This document shows, in pieces, positions 1 to 8,836 of a stretch of 64,000 nt of DNA (within the stretch, counting starts at the first letter, position 1; every line of letters begins with the position of its first letter). The stretch is taken from contig NZ_JBCDNA010000002.1 of the NCBI RefSeq assembly GCF_038433205.1, positions 806,001 to 870,000 on the forward strand, given 5' to 3'. The notes under the pieces are model-generated. The model made no database searches. It was not told the DNA's origin and saw nothing but the letters and a program-made list of their open reading frames with translations. This stretch comes from Lutimonas vermicola. Lineage in GTDB: Bacteria; Bacteroidota; Bacteroidia; Flavobacteriales; Flavobacteriaceae. A program made the position numbers and the translations under genes.

Positions 1-1296
1 GCCTCCGAGACGGGACATTTTGATGTCAATTTGTTCAACTGGCATTCCCAGTCTCGCTGACAAGGTTTGTTCTGTAAGTTCAGCTTTTTGAAGAGGACCT
101 ATGAGTTCAGCTTTTTCTGATGTCACATGTGCAAAGAAATTCATGGGTTCCATACAATTATGAGCCAGGTGTGGCCCTATATAGGTACGCTCGATGACCT
201 GAGCCGCATTTTTAAAGGCAAGTTCGGGATTTCCGTCTTTACGCACCACTTTTTGCGGTTTCATGGCTGCCTGCTCCATATCTTTCATGTGCCCGTCTGT
301 ACTTTCAAGTCCGGCGGGTATGGTAAGCGTTTGCCTTGAACTTCGATAAAATGTCCTTTCTTCTGTATAGGCTTCAAAGGGCTCCCAAAGTACATTAATT
401 GCTTTTTTGGCATTCATGACCTCCCAGGTGGAATTACCGACAATCGCAACAACTTCCAAAAAAGTACAGGTGTCAAAATGCTGTCTTTCAAAATCATCGT
501 TTAATATCTTGATCGTAAAAACATCCCTGATCCCGGGCATAGACTTAACACTTGAATCGTCAACCGATTTTAATTTCAAACCAAAAGCCGGAGGGTGCAC
601 GATCATCGCCGTAAGCATCCCTTCCTTGTATGTATCAATACCAAACAAAGGCTTTCCGGTTACAATCTTTTTACCATCCACATTCTTCCGCGATGTTCCA
701 ATGATCTTAAAATCTTTGCTGTCCTTTAGCATGACCTCTTCAGGAACTGAAACCTTGGCAGCAGCTGAAGCCATTTCACCATATCCGGCTGATTTGCCGC
801 TTTCCACGTGTTTTAAAACACCTTCTTCTGTTGTAATTTCATCTATTGATACCGCCCAGGTGCTGGCCGCGGCCTCCCGAAGCATATGACGGGCCGAAGC
901 TCCTGCCATACGCAGCCCATTCCAACCCTGTCGGATGGCCTGGCTGCCACCAATAAACTGACGGCTATACAGATCTGTATTTAAAGGGGCTTGTTCCACA
1001 ATCACTTCTTTCCAGTTGATATCGAGTTCATCCGCCACAATCATGGGCATGGAAGTCTTTACATTCTGCCCTCCTTCAGGATTTGGTGACATGATAGTCA
1101 CCAGGCCGTTATCCCCTATTTTGAGATAAGCATTGATCTCAAACCACTCCTCTGGCATGTCGACTGCAGCCATTTCAGCAGCATTATTGGGCTTACAGGA
1201 ATTCAACCATCCGAATCCAATGATAAGCCCGCCACCTGCCAGGCTGGAGTTCCTGATGAATGCGCGCCTTCCAATTTGTGTTTTTACGAGTGTCAT
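1..1296 (-). CDS. Molybdenum hydroxylase large subunit (isoquinoline 1-oxidoreductase beta-like), 3' end missing
   Basis: Read by hand on the minus strand as one open frame of 432 codons from ATG at 1296 to the window edge; the C-terminal part lies outside. The N-terminus has a twin-arginine signal (GRRAFIRNSSLAGG, about residues 9-22), so the protein is probably folded with its cofactor and exported by Tat. The sequence matches the xanthine dehydrogenase/aldehyde oxidase molybdopterin-binding family in its IorB-like branch (PNPEGGQNVKTSMPMIVADEL, GGSQAIRQGW, RTYIGPHLAHN). It would carry the molybdenum-cytosine-dinucleotide site that hydroxylates an N-heterocycle or aldehyde; the substrate cannot be told. 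The 2Fe-2S partner gene ends 22 bases upstream and is read first, so the two form an operon. IorB proteins are usually over 700 residues, so over a third is missing. Confidence 0.87.
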   Translation of the reverse strand, partial: MTLVKTQIGRRAFIRNSSLAGGGLIIGFGWLNSCKPNNAAEMAAVDMPEEWFEINAYLKIGDNGLVTIMSPNPEGGQNVKTSMPMIVADELDINWKEVIVEQAPLNTDLYSRQFIGGSQAIRQGWNGLRMAGASARHMLREAAASTWAVSIDEITTEEGVLKHVESGKSAGYGEMASAAAKVSVPEEVMLKDSKDFKIIGTSRKNVDGKKIVTGKPLFGIDTYKEGMLTAMIVHPPAFGLKLKSVDDSSVKSMPGIRDVFTIKILNDDFERQHFDTCTFLEVVAIVGNSTWEVMNAKKAINVLWEPFEAYTEERTFYRSSRQTLTIPAGLESTDGHMKDMEQAAMKPQKVVRKDGNPELAFKNAAQVIERTYIGPHLAHNCMEPMNFFAHVTSEKAELIGPLQKAELTEQTLSARLGMPVEQIDIKMSRLGG

Positions 1297-1318
1297 TGTA
1301 TGATAAGTTTTAATAATA

Positions 1319-1774
1319 TTAAGACTCCGAAGCCAGTTTTATTGCTTTTTTAATACGGGTATATGTACCGCAACGACATATATTTCCATTCATCACCCCG
1401 TCAATCTCCTCATCAGAAGGTGATGGATTGTGTTCCAACAAGGCAGCAGCGGTCATGATCTGTCCTGCCTGGCAATATCCGCATTGTGGCACGTCTACTT
1501 CGAGCCATGCTTTTTGAACAGGATGCTCTCCATTTTCGGAGAGGCCCTCAATGGTTACAACTTCCTGATTCCCTATTGCCGAAACGGGCAAGGTACAGGA
1601 ACGGGTTGCTACCCCGCCCAAATGGACCGTACAGGATCCGCACTGAGCTATGCCACAGCCATATTTGGTGCCCACTAATTTCAGATGGTCCCGTAATACC
1701 CAGAGCAGGGGCGTTGCCGGGTCAACATTTACTTCCTGTTGTTTTCCGTTAATGTTAAGAGTGATTGTTTTCAT
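1319..1774 (-). CDS. 2Fe-2S small subunit of molybdenum hydroxylase (IorA-like)
   Basis: A 151-residue protein of normal length for the family. A plant-type ferredoxin domain at the N-terminus has Cys40, Cys45, Cys48 and Cys60 (YGCGIAQCGSCT...RSC). A helical C-terminal domain has Cys98, Cys101, Cys133 and Cys135 (QCGYCQAGQIM, NICRCGTY). All eight ligands for the two 2Fe-2S clusters are present. In this family the subunit moves electrons from the molybdenum site of the large subunit to an external acceptor. It has no signal peptide, while the large subunit has a Tat signal, so it probably travels to the periplasm bound to its partner. It is the first gene of a two-gene operon. Confidence 0.93.
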   Translation of the reverse strand: MKTITLNINGKQQEVNVDPATPLLWVLRDHLKLVGTKYGCGIAQCGSCTVHLGGVATRSCTLPVSAIGNQEVVTIEGLSENGEHPVQKAWLEVDVPQCGYCQAGQIMTAAALLEHNPSPSDEEIDGVMNGNICRCGTYTRIKKAIKLASES

Positions 1775-1858
1775 GATGATAAAATACTAAGACTTCTATG
1801 GGTTATTTTATATAAATTCCAGTTGCTGTGTTACTTTTTACTTATTAGTTTTGAGTTA

Positions 1859-2956
1859 TTAATTCAATCCTTTTTCTTTAAGCCACTCCGACATTAAATC
1901 CGCAATCTCCAAATTGTTTAAATCCGAGAATGGAAAATGCGTATTTCCGTGTATTCCTATTTCGGGAAGATGCACCACTGTTACGTCTCCTCCATACTTG
2001 TTTACGGTGTCTCTCCATAATCGCGCCATCTCAAGACGAACGCGCCAGCCATCAACTCCGGGATTTGGGTCCGGATTCTCCGGGATGTTGTCTCCGTAGT
2101 AAATGATGATTGGAATCTTTGTCAACATTAAAAATTCTTCCTTTGAAATGCCTGAGGCCTCTAATGGACCCGATGAACTTTCAATGGGCTCAGGTACTTC
2201 TCCTTCGGGAAATAAAAAACCACTTCCCGGCTCATAAGAAACAATGCCTCTTATATGCTCATTTTTAACAGCCGTTAGCCAACCCATTCCCCCGGAGTGT
2301 GAATGAGTGACGAGAACCGAAGAACCTATTTTATCAAACAGTACCGATACTGCTTTTACATTGACCTCTATATCGATTGGCCCTATGTTAGGTGTCATTT
2401 GCCTGAAATATTGATTTAATGTTTCTTTGTCCCTGGCAAATTGCACGCCTGGGAAATAATCCGGCCATACCCCGATCCTAAAAATATTGAACCAAAACTG
2501 CTCATCAGGTGTTGGTTTTATAACAGCCTCTTCTGAACTACGTCCCGCATTTCCGCGTCGTGGCTGATCAATGACATACACACCAAAGTCCCTTTTTAAA
2601 AATATATTCTGAAAACCGTCCCTTCCATCCGGAGTAGTTTCCCAGGTTTTCGAAAACTGCCCGAATCCATGCCACATCACGAGAGGAAATTTGCGGGCAT
2701 TAACAGGAATTTGATAAAAAACATAGGCATGATCAGCGTGGAAGGTTTGCCCTTCAGGACCGCGCCTGATGGCATCAAATTGCCCGGGATTGGTTAATAC
2801 AGTTCCCCCCACGGTAAAACTGCCCTGCTCCTTTATAAGCATTAAACCACTGCTGGTATTTTTTTCTGCGTCGTTACAGGATGATCCAAAAACCAAAATG
2901 AAAGTAAGGCCAAGTACAAAGAAGTGATTGCAAAAACTATTTTTTGGCGCATTCAT
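1859..2956 (-). CDS. Alpha/beta hydrolase lipoprotein, esterase-713-like
   Basis: The open frame extends upstream to 3052, but ATG 2956 is preferred because it begins a lipoprotein signal (MNAPKNSFCNHFFVLGLTFI, then FGSSC). The mature protein has an alpha/beta hydrolase layout: an oxyanion-type segment WHGFGQFSKTWETTPDGR, a DQPRRGNAGRS segment typical of the esterase-713-like group, a nucleophile elbow THSHSGGMGW whose second Ser is the likely catalytic residue, and a late His in GIHGNTHFPF. It probably hydrolyses an ester at the cell surface or in the periplasm; the substrate is unknown. The family call rests on remembered motif similarity. It is separated by 84 bases from the oxidoreductase pair on the same strand. 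Confidence 0.75.
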   Translation of the reverse strand: MNAPKNSFCNHFFVLGLTFILVFGSSCNDAEKNTSSGLMLIKEQGSFTVGGTVLTNPGQFDAIRRGPEGQTFHADHAYVFYQIPVNARKFPLVMWHGFGQFSKTWETTPDGRDGFQNIFLKRDFGVYVIDQPRRGNAGRSSEEAVIKPTPDEQFWFNIFRIGVWPDYFPGVQFARDKETLNQYFRQMTPNIGPIDIEVNVKAVSVLFDKIGSSVLVTHSHSGGMGWLTAVKNEHIRGIVSYEPGSGFLFPEGEVPEPIESSSGPLEASGISKEEFLMLTKIPIIIYYGDNIPENPDPNPGVDGWRVRLEMARLWRDTVNKYGGDVTVVHLPEIGIHGNTHFPFSDLNNLEIADLMSEWLKEKGLN

Positions 2957-3120
2957 ATTAAGAGCTTGGATTTCATGTGGATATAAATATAACACAATTT
3001 TGTTTTCTGCAGGATATCCAATAATCTTTACCCCTTTCCCAACTTTCACCATGGATTTAAACCTGTCAGGTATGCTCCCGGGAGAATTCCCATACGATTT
3101 GTTTTAAACCAAGCCCATCA

Positions 3121-5844
3121 TCAACCTGTATTTCTCAAACCTCCTGACAAAGAATTAATCACGTGCAATAGTTTAAGCAACATCGTGTTCTTTTCGGGAT
3201 CGTTTTCCTGGTTCAGCTTTCTCCATTCCCTGATCAAATCAATCTGTAATTTGTGTAAAACCTTTAATTCTTTTTCCCTAATATTCAGGGCATTAAGCTG
3301 CCCTGTTCTTCTAATATCAACAGGATCACCCAATAAATACCCGATATGTAATTTCCCTGCCTCGTAATCGGATAGAATCAGGTCTAAAAATTTGTTTCTT
3401 ACTTTTTCATCCGTAACCAATTCCGCATACATTTTCATGATTTCCGGGTTGGCCAATAAAAGATTTGTTTCTATTTGTATCAATAAATACCTTAAAAAAG
3501 GCCAGGAAGAAATTGATTTTTTTAATGCTTCGTAACCATCATTATCCTGCTCCTTTAATTCCTTTAGGGCTGTTCCTACTCCATACCATCCGGTTAGCAT
3601 AAACCTCGACAGGTTCCAGCTAAAAACCCAGGGGATCGCTCTTAAATCTTTTAGCGTCCGTTTTCCTGTTCTTCGCGCAGGTCGTGAACCAATTTTACTT
3701 TGCTCCAGAATATCAATTGGTGTTGCCTGGCTAAAAAATTGCATAAAATCTATATCGGTAATCACGCTTTTATAGTGTTGCATTGATTTTTCCGACAACC
3801 ATTCCAATGTTTCGGCGGGATAGTCACTTTCATTACTTTGAGCAGAAGGCAAGGTATGTTGCGCTACTCCGGAGGCTAACATTTCTAAGTTATATGTGCC
3901 TGTCAAGAGGTTACCAAATTGCTGAGATATAGACTCGCCTTGTATTGTTAGCTTTATTTTACCGTTGATCGAACCGGGTGGTTTACTTTCGATAAAGCGA
4001 TGGTATTTCCCACCTCCGCGGCTAATGGTCCCCCCTCTGCCATGAAAGAAAAATACGTTGATATTGTGTTTTCTTCCTACTTCTGAAAGCGCTTTTTCGG
4101 CTTTATACAGGTTCCACTTGCTGGCCAATACGCCACCGTCTTTGTTACTGTCACTATAACCCACCATCACTTCTTGGGCGTCTTGCAGCAATCTTTGTCG
4201 TTTTCTTGTTAGGGGATGATCCAGGAATTCATCTAAAATTTGTGCCCCATTATCTAAATCTTCTATGGTTTCAAAGAGAGGCGCTACAATTAAATCGGTT
4301 CCTAAAAGTTGGGTTTCCTTCATAAAAAGGTACACCATGAGTAAATCACTCACACTTCTTGTCATACTTACGATCAATGATCCGATTCCCTCAGAGCCAT
4401 AAAGAATGTTGTGATCTCTTAACACCCTAAAATAATCCAACACGTTGTCAGCTTCCAGTCCATATGATATGGTTATATTTGTTAAGAGCTCCGGTGAGGC
4501 TATTTCTTTATTCAAAAATGCAAGACGCTTCTCTTCATCCCAATTTTGAAAGTCGGTATCTGTCAATGTCGATTTTTGCAAAATCTGACTGATCGCTTTT
4601 TCATAGTACTCGCTATTCTGACGTATGTCCAGCTTTGCCAAATGAAATCCAAAACTCTGGACGATTCGCTCTAAAGGAAACAATAAATCTTCTGCAATTT
4701 TCTCAGCTTTAATTTCGATCAACAGCTCCCTGATCAATTTTAAATCTTGTTGCAGTTCGCTACTGCTTCTGTAGAAAAGCTTGGAATCACTATAGCTTCC
4801 CAAAATAGTGTTTTCGAGCTTGAGTTGTATCAGGTTCACAAACTGTCTCCAGGGCTCATAAGGATTCCTATTTACAGCCTTTTCCCCCTTATCTCCCAAT
4901 AATTGAGCATACTCATTAATAGTACGTATCAATATGTTTGGCGTGGGGTTGAGTTTTGAAGATAGCGACAGTTTAGCCGCTAATTCTAAAACATGATTAT
5001 AAATGATCTGTAAAGCCTCTTTGCGATGAATCAGAAGCGTATCTTTTGTGATTTGAGGTGTAACAAAAGGGTGGCCATCACGATCTCCCCCGACCCAACT
5101 TCCAAAACTATATTTTGGAAAGTGTTCTATATGTTTCAATTTACCGGGATCGAAACCCATTTCGAGCCAGGAGTATCTTATTTTCAAGTCACTGGCTTCC
5201 AAAATCAGAGGGAATTTTTTGCTTAAATAATGTACTACATTGGCTCGTTCATCTCTTAAATCCGGTTTTTCCAGATAAATTTCACCAGTTCTCCACCATC
5301 TTTCCAATAAGCTTATTATTTTATCCCTAATCGCATTTTTCTCTGTTTGAGAATAGGTAGAATTTTCGTTTTGTACGATTAACAAATACAATTCCCTGTG
5401 TATCTCCAATATGGTAACCCGCTTTGCTTCAGTAGGGTGTGCTGTAAGTACCGGAGAAACCTGAATAGACGATATAATACTGATCATTTTATCCTGATCA
5501 ATGCCCTGCTCCTTCCAACCTTTAAATGTTTCTCCCCAGGAACCGCGAATGGCAGATATCCCATCATTTTTTTCTAACTGCCTGTTAAACTGTATGGCGG
5601 CATTTTCTTCAATGAGGTTCATCAGCTGAAAATAAATACCAAACGCCTGTATTATTTTTTCGTCTGATACGGCATCTCCTTTATCGTTTACATTTAGTGA
5701 TTCAATGAATGTACTAAGACTGTTTTCTTCAATACCCGACAGCATTTCTTTGAAGCAGGATAGTATATCTTTTTTATCTTCTAATATCTTATCAAATCCT
5801 TTTGTGCTTGTATTTGTAGGCATATATATTTTTTTTGTTAGCAT
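3121..5844 (-). CDS. ppc: Phosphoenolpyruvate carboxylase
   Basis: Carboxylates PEP with bicarbonate to give oxaloacetate, refilling the TCA cycle. Family signatures are clear: VLTAHPTEAKR near residue 140 with the catalytic His, GSWVGGDRDGHPFV, FHGRGGTISRGGG with the mobile-loop glycines, GSRPARRTGKR with DLRAIPWVFSW, and the C-terminal RNTG found in nearly all PEPCs. About 900 residues is the usual length. The frame opens at 5859 with GTG; ATG 5844 or ATG 5823 are more likely starts, and 5844 is listed. The C-terminal SLSGGLRNTG is intact. The gene appears monocistronic, with a long repeat-filled region upstream. Confidence 0.96.
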   Translation of the reverse strand: MLTKKIYMPTNTSTKGFDKILEDKKDILSCFKEMLSGIEENSLSTFIESLNVNDKGDAVSDEKIIQAFGIYFQLMNLIEENAAIQFNRQLEKNDGISAIRGSWGETFKGWKEQGIDQDKMISIISSIQVSPVLTAHPTEAKRVTILEIHRELYLLIVQNENSTYSQTEKNAIRDKIISLLERWWRTGEIYLEKPDLRDERANVVHYLSKKFPLILEASDLKIRYSWLEMGFDPGKLKHIEHFPKYSFGSWVGGDRDGHPFVTPQITKDTLLIHRKEALQIIYNHVLELAAKLSLSSKLNPTPNILIRTINEYAQLLGDKGEKAVNRNPYEPWRQFVNLIQLKLENTILGSYSDSKLFYRSSSELQQDLKLIRELLIEIKAEKIAEDLLFPLERIVQSFGFHLAKLDIRQNSEYYEKAISQILQKSTLTDTDFQNWDEEKRLAFLNKEIASPELLTNITISYGLEADNVLDYFRVLRDHNILYGSEGIGSLIVSMTRSVSDLLMVYLFMKETQLLGTDLIVAPLFETIEDLDNGAQILDEFLDHPLTRKRQRLLQDAQEVMVGYSDSNKDGGVLASKWNLYKAEKALSEVGRKHNINVFFFHGRGGTISRGGGKYHRFIESKPPGSINGKIKLTIQGESISQQFGNLLTGTYNLEMLASGVAQHTLPSAQSNESDYPAETLEWLSEKSMQHYKSVITDIDFMQFFSQATPIDILEQSKIGSRPARRTGKRTLKDLRAIPWVFSWNLSRFMLTGWYGVGTALKELKEQDNDGYEALKKSISSWPFLRYLLIQIETNLLLANPEIMKMYAELVTDEKVRNKFLDLILSDYEAGKLHIGYLLGDPVDIRRTGQLNALNIREKELKVLHKLQIDLIREWRKLNQENDPEKNTMLLKLLHVINSLSGGLRNTG

Positions 5845-5900
5845 TTGTTCTCGCAGCACAAAAATAACGATTTAATAGAAGAACTTTTGGGAAATCATTA

Positions 5901-6420
5901 ATTGGATCGATTCTTTTACAGATGTATAATTTGAAAAGCAAGTTAAGGATTATGGTTTTTAAAAATATTCATACATTCAAGCATTGTAGCATTGTAGCAT
6001 TACAGCATTGAATATCGAATTTCGAACAAGGAACTTTGAATGTCGAATGTGGAAGTAAGTTATTGATTTGACCTGCCTGCCGGCAGGCAGGGATTTAAGA
6101 TTGGAGATTTGAGATTTGAGATTTGAGATTTAAGAAGTGAACTCCCCAACGAAATTGTTGATTGGATCGAAGCTTTTACAGATGTATAATTTGAAAAGCA
6201 AGTTAAGGATTATGGTTTTTAAAAATATTCAAGCATTCATGCATTCAAGCATTGTAGCATTGTAGCATTGTAGCATTACAGCATTACAGCATTGAATATC
6301 GAATTTCGAACAAGGAACTTTGAATGTCGATTAGGCTCTTGATTTGAGATTTAAGATTGGAGATTTGAGATTGGAGATTTAAGAAGTGAACTACCCTACG
6401 AAATTATTGGTTAAATCGGG
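5901..6420. repeat. Tandem 260-bp direct duplication made of short intergenic repeats
   Basis: The segment starting ATTGGATCGA at 5901 recurs at 6161, a period of 260 bases, followed in both by TTTTACAGATGTATAATTTG and a long near-identical stretch. Each copy carries a run of GCATTGTAGCATT units, a sentence-like motif (AATATCGAATTTCGAAC, then AAGGAACTTTGAATGTCGA) and GAGATTTGAGATTT runs. A third partial boundary (GAAGTGAACT...CGAAATTATTGG) closes the second copy near 6385-6412. No coding potential is seen. Confidence 0.8.
6072..6091. repeat. Perfect 20-bp palindrome, CCTGCCTGCC/GGCAGGCAGG family
   Basis: A perfect inverted repeat of 10-bp arms with no loop, GC-rich in an AT-rich setting. Variants recur near 6652, 13683, 22062, 22215, 22287, 41944, 44792, 44839, 51170 and 58419, all outside genes. 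It resembles REP-type intergenic palindromes; no associated transposase is visible in the window. Confidence 0.85.
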
Positions 6421-6600
6421 GCACTGCACGCCAGCAATAATAAACGAAGCAACTGAAGTGCGTTCGACCTGAAAGGAAGAACATGCATGTAGTTGCGGAG
6501 TGAATGATGCGCAGCAACTGCGAAGCACATCACGAATACTAAAACAATAAAAAAGGGATGAGTAAAAATGAATACATAATATTATTTCACGATGTTCTCT
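6421..6600. other. Intergenic stretch with short inverted repeats, no gene recognised
   Basis: This part of the PEPC to glycoside hydrolase gap is not made of the simple repeats around it and is richer in GC. It has GCAACT and AGTTGC words that can pair (for example AGTTGC near 6492 with GCAACT near 6515), so an RNA hairpin is possible. No ORF or known RNA motif was recognised. Confidence 0.3.
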
Positions 6601-6634
6601 TTCAAGAAAAAAGAACTAAAAAACTTAATTCATG

Positions 6635-6728
6635 CATGAGCTTCGCTGAATCCCTGCCTGCCGGCAGGCTGGTTCGATTTCATTCATTGTAGCATTGTAG
6701 CATTATTGCATTGAAGCATTGTTGCATT
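6635..6728. repeat. Mosaic repeat: GAGCTTCGCTGAATCC + palindrome + TTCGATTTCATTC + GCATT run
   Basis: The order of parts (CTTCGCTGAATCC, palindrome, GGTTCGATTTC, then GCATTGTAGCATT units) recurs at 13672-13743 and 22200-22268, and in reverse orientation at 44762-44824. The element ends just before the stop codon of the glycoside hydrolase at 6736. It is a dispersed repeat family rather than chance similarity. Confidence 0.8.
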
Positions 6729-6735
6729 TCAAGGC

Positions 6736-8385
6736 TTATTTCCTGCCTACCTCCCTGGCCCAATCACCTCTGTAAATTATTTTTTGGTCGTGAATTTTAA
6801 AGATAAACTTACCATACTGAACTGAAATCCCTGCAGAGGCATTTACGATCCAGCAATTTTCAGGGATGTTAAAGAAATTTTCAGAAGTAATTGTCTTTTT
6901 ATCCAATTGGTCGTTGATCATAACTGATGCCTGTGGCCCTATGTCCCATCCCAGATGTGTATTATAGCTTACCTTCAGATCACCAACCAATTTGAAATTT
7001 TCACTGGTTTCTATTTTGGTTTTGATGCTCGCTATTTTACTTTCGTTCAAATCTTTTTCGGGTGTCACTTCTATGGTTAACCTGGGTAATTCGAATGCTG
7101 TTTTTGAGGCCAGGATATTGATGGATTCATTTTTTATGACTTGATTGTCTTTATCATAAAATTCGAAAGCAAGTTCCATATCTTCTATTCCAACCGGGTC
7201 TATGGTGAGCGTATCGGCAAAATAACCTTCCTTTGATATATTTTTAGCATAGATAACCTTATCCCTGTATTTTACAATAACCCTTTTTACGTCCTTGTCG
7301 ATATAAAGCTCTAATGGAAGGCTTGTATTGGTATGTATTGATTTGTTTTTTGGGCTAATAATCAATCCTTTCATATAATCCCGCATTGTAAACCAAACCG
7401 GTCGGGGTGATCCAAATTTGTCGCTTAAATCACTATAGCCCCAGAAACCGAACCATTCTTCAGGTTGTTCCAAACTATGATCACTTTTATCACCACCTTT
7501 CCACCAGCCATCTGCATAATAAAACGGGCACATACCCACAGCACCGGCATCAATCAGGTCACGATAATTTGAGATGAGCCCATCGCTTTGTTGCTTCAGG
7601 GTGTTCGATCCATAACGGCCATTGCCACCTCTGGGTGAAACGGAATACCCAAATTCGGTTGTTATAAAAGGTTTGTCCAAGCCATTCAATTCATTCAAGC
7701 CTTTGATATAATCTTTAAAGCCCATTGTGGCTGTTTGACCCTCCCCATGGTCATAACAGTTATACGCATACACATCAAATATACTTTCATCCATATAATC
7801 GCTAATCATGGCATTGGCCGAAAGCGTTACCGGAATACCGGGATGATTTTTGTGAATGATGTCTGTCAGGGTTTTCATCAGGTCTACAAACGCCTTGCCC
7901 GTAACACTGTAGATGTGATCTGTTTGAGGTTCATTGATCACCAAATACGTAATAATGCAATCATAATTTTTGGCATAATCCAAAACTCTTTTTAATTCTA
8001 CCTCGCTCTCCTTGATAAATTCAGGATCGCCATAATCCTTATCAGGTTTGATATCTATTCCCATAATAAGTTTTAAACCCGATTCCTGAACAAGTTTCAA
8101 CTGAGCTTCAGAATATTGGCTCCAGGTCCTTATCGTATTATAACCCCCTTTTTTAATGTTTTCCAGGTCAAATTTCATCAATTCAAGTTCGTCTTTCTTT
8201 TCATCTTCATAAGGATGTTGTCCCGGGCGTGCTCCTATTTCATAACCGATGGCTTTGATAAAAAACTTTTGTCCGTCAAGGTAGTACCAATTGTCTTTTA
8301 ATTCAATTTTGGTTTTCGATTGTGAATATCCGGAGAAAATTAAAACATGACATAGAATGACTGTTGCTGCTAAAATTCGTTTCAT
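6736..8385 (-). CDS. Secreted glycoside hydrolase, (beta/alpha)8 barrel (GH5/GH2-like)
   Basis: ATG 8385 is chosen over ATG 8412 because it begins a clean signal peptide (MKRILAATVILCHVLIF...YSQS). The catalytic barrel fills roughly the first 350 residues. Clan GH-A marks are visible: VINEPQ with the acid/base Glu (about residue 152 of the shorter form), FITTEFGYS with the nucleophile Glu (about 244), and aromatic residues in FYYADGWWKGG. The remaining 200 residues look like beta-sandwich modules. Clan GH-A retaining enzymes cut beta-glucans, mannans and related polymers; the substrate cannot be read. The nearest genes do not form a polysaccharide-utilisation locus (no SusC/SusD). Confidence 0.8.
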   Translation of the reverse strand: MKRILAATVILCHVLIFSGYSQSKTKIELKDNWYYLDGQKFFIKAIGYEIGARPGQHPYEDEKKDELELMKFDLENIKKGGYNTIRTWSQYSEAQLKLVQESGLKLIMGIDIKPDKDYGDPEFIKESEVELKRVLDYAKNYDCIITYLVINEPQTDHIYSVTGKAFVDLMKTLTDIIHKNHPGIPVTLSANAMISDYMDESIFDVYAYNCYDHGEGQTATMGFKDYIKGLNELNGLDKPFITTEFGYSVSPRGGNGRYGSNTLKQQSDGLISNYRDLIDAGAVGMCPFYYADGWWKGGDKSDHSLEQPEEWFGFWGYSDLSDKFGSPRPVWFTMRDYMKGLIISPKNKSIHTNTSLPLELYIDKDVKRVIVKYRDKVIYAKNISKEGYFADTLTIDPVGIEDMELAFEFYDKDNQVIKNESINILASKTAFELPRLTIEVTPEKDLNESKIASIKTKIETSENFKLVGDLKVSYNTHLGWDIGPQASVMINDQLDKKTITSENFFNIPENCWIVNASAGISVQYGKFIFKIHDQKIIYRGDWAREVGRK

Positions 8386-8607
8386 ATACCTCTTTTTTTT
8401 TGGTTTGCACATAAGGGTTTGGGTCTGAGCATTCTATCTGCTCAGCTGTTGTTTCTATTCTAATTGTGGTTTTCGACTTTGATTTTTGTTGTAAAGAGTA
8501 TCTAAATTTATGACTGTATTGACACCTTTATTAAAAGTTTAAACCGGGCACTAATATCCTGAATTTTTTCAAAATGATGCCTGACATTCATCATGTAATC
8601 ATAATCC

Positions 8608-8684
8608 GGCCTTGTTAAGGCAAAGAGGACGGCCTTTGCGGTTTCCCTTAGGATCAGGGGTAAGGGAAATTCCTTTTCTAAGGA
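8608..8684. other. Cluster of four hairpins between the stress-protein and glycosidase genes
   Basis: Inverted repeats read directly: GCCTT/AAGGC (8608-8620), GCAAAG/CTTTGC (8619-8638, overlapping the first so the two exclude each other), TTTCCCTTA/TAAGGGAAA (8642-8669, perfect 9-bp arms with a 10-base loop) and TCCTT/AAGGA (8671-8684). On the minus strand this lies downstream of the stress-protein stop and upstream of the glycosidase start. There is no clear U-tract, so a simple terminator is not obvious. The rest of 8386-8836 shows no gene. Confidence 0.5.
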
Positions 8685-8836
8685 TTCATTTAAAGGCTTT
8701 TAACCTAAGCAACCCTTGCTGTCTGTCGGGTTTAAAAACAAAAAACGGCATAGTTTGGTACTGCCTATTAGGGCGAGTAAAACGTATGCCGAAGTCATCT
8801 GGTTTTGTCCTGACTTAGCCCTGAAAACCATAAATA

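Noticed and set aside
407..889. 160-residue plus-strand ORF in the first kilobase
   Set aside because: It is antisense to the molybdenum hydroxylase large subunit, whose minus frame is open across 1-1296 with clear family motifs.
5975..6300. GCATTGTAGCATT runs as a CRISPR array
   Set aside because: Units are 9-14 bases without unique spacers and with variable period; they are simple-sequence repeats, and no cas gene is near.
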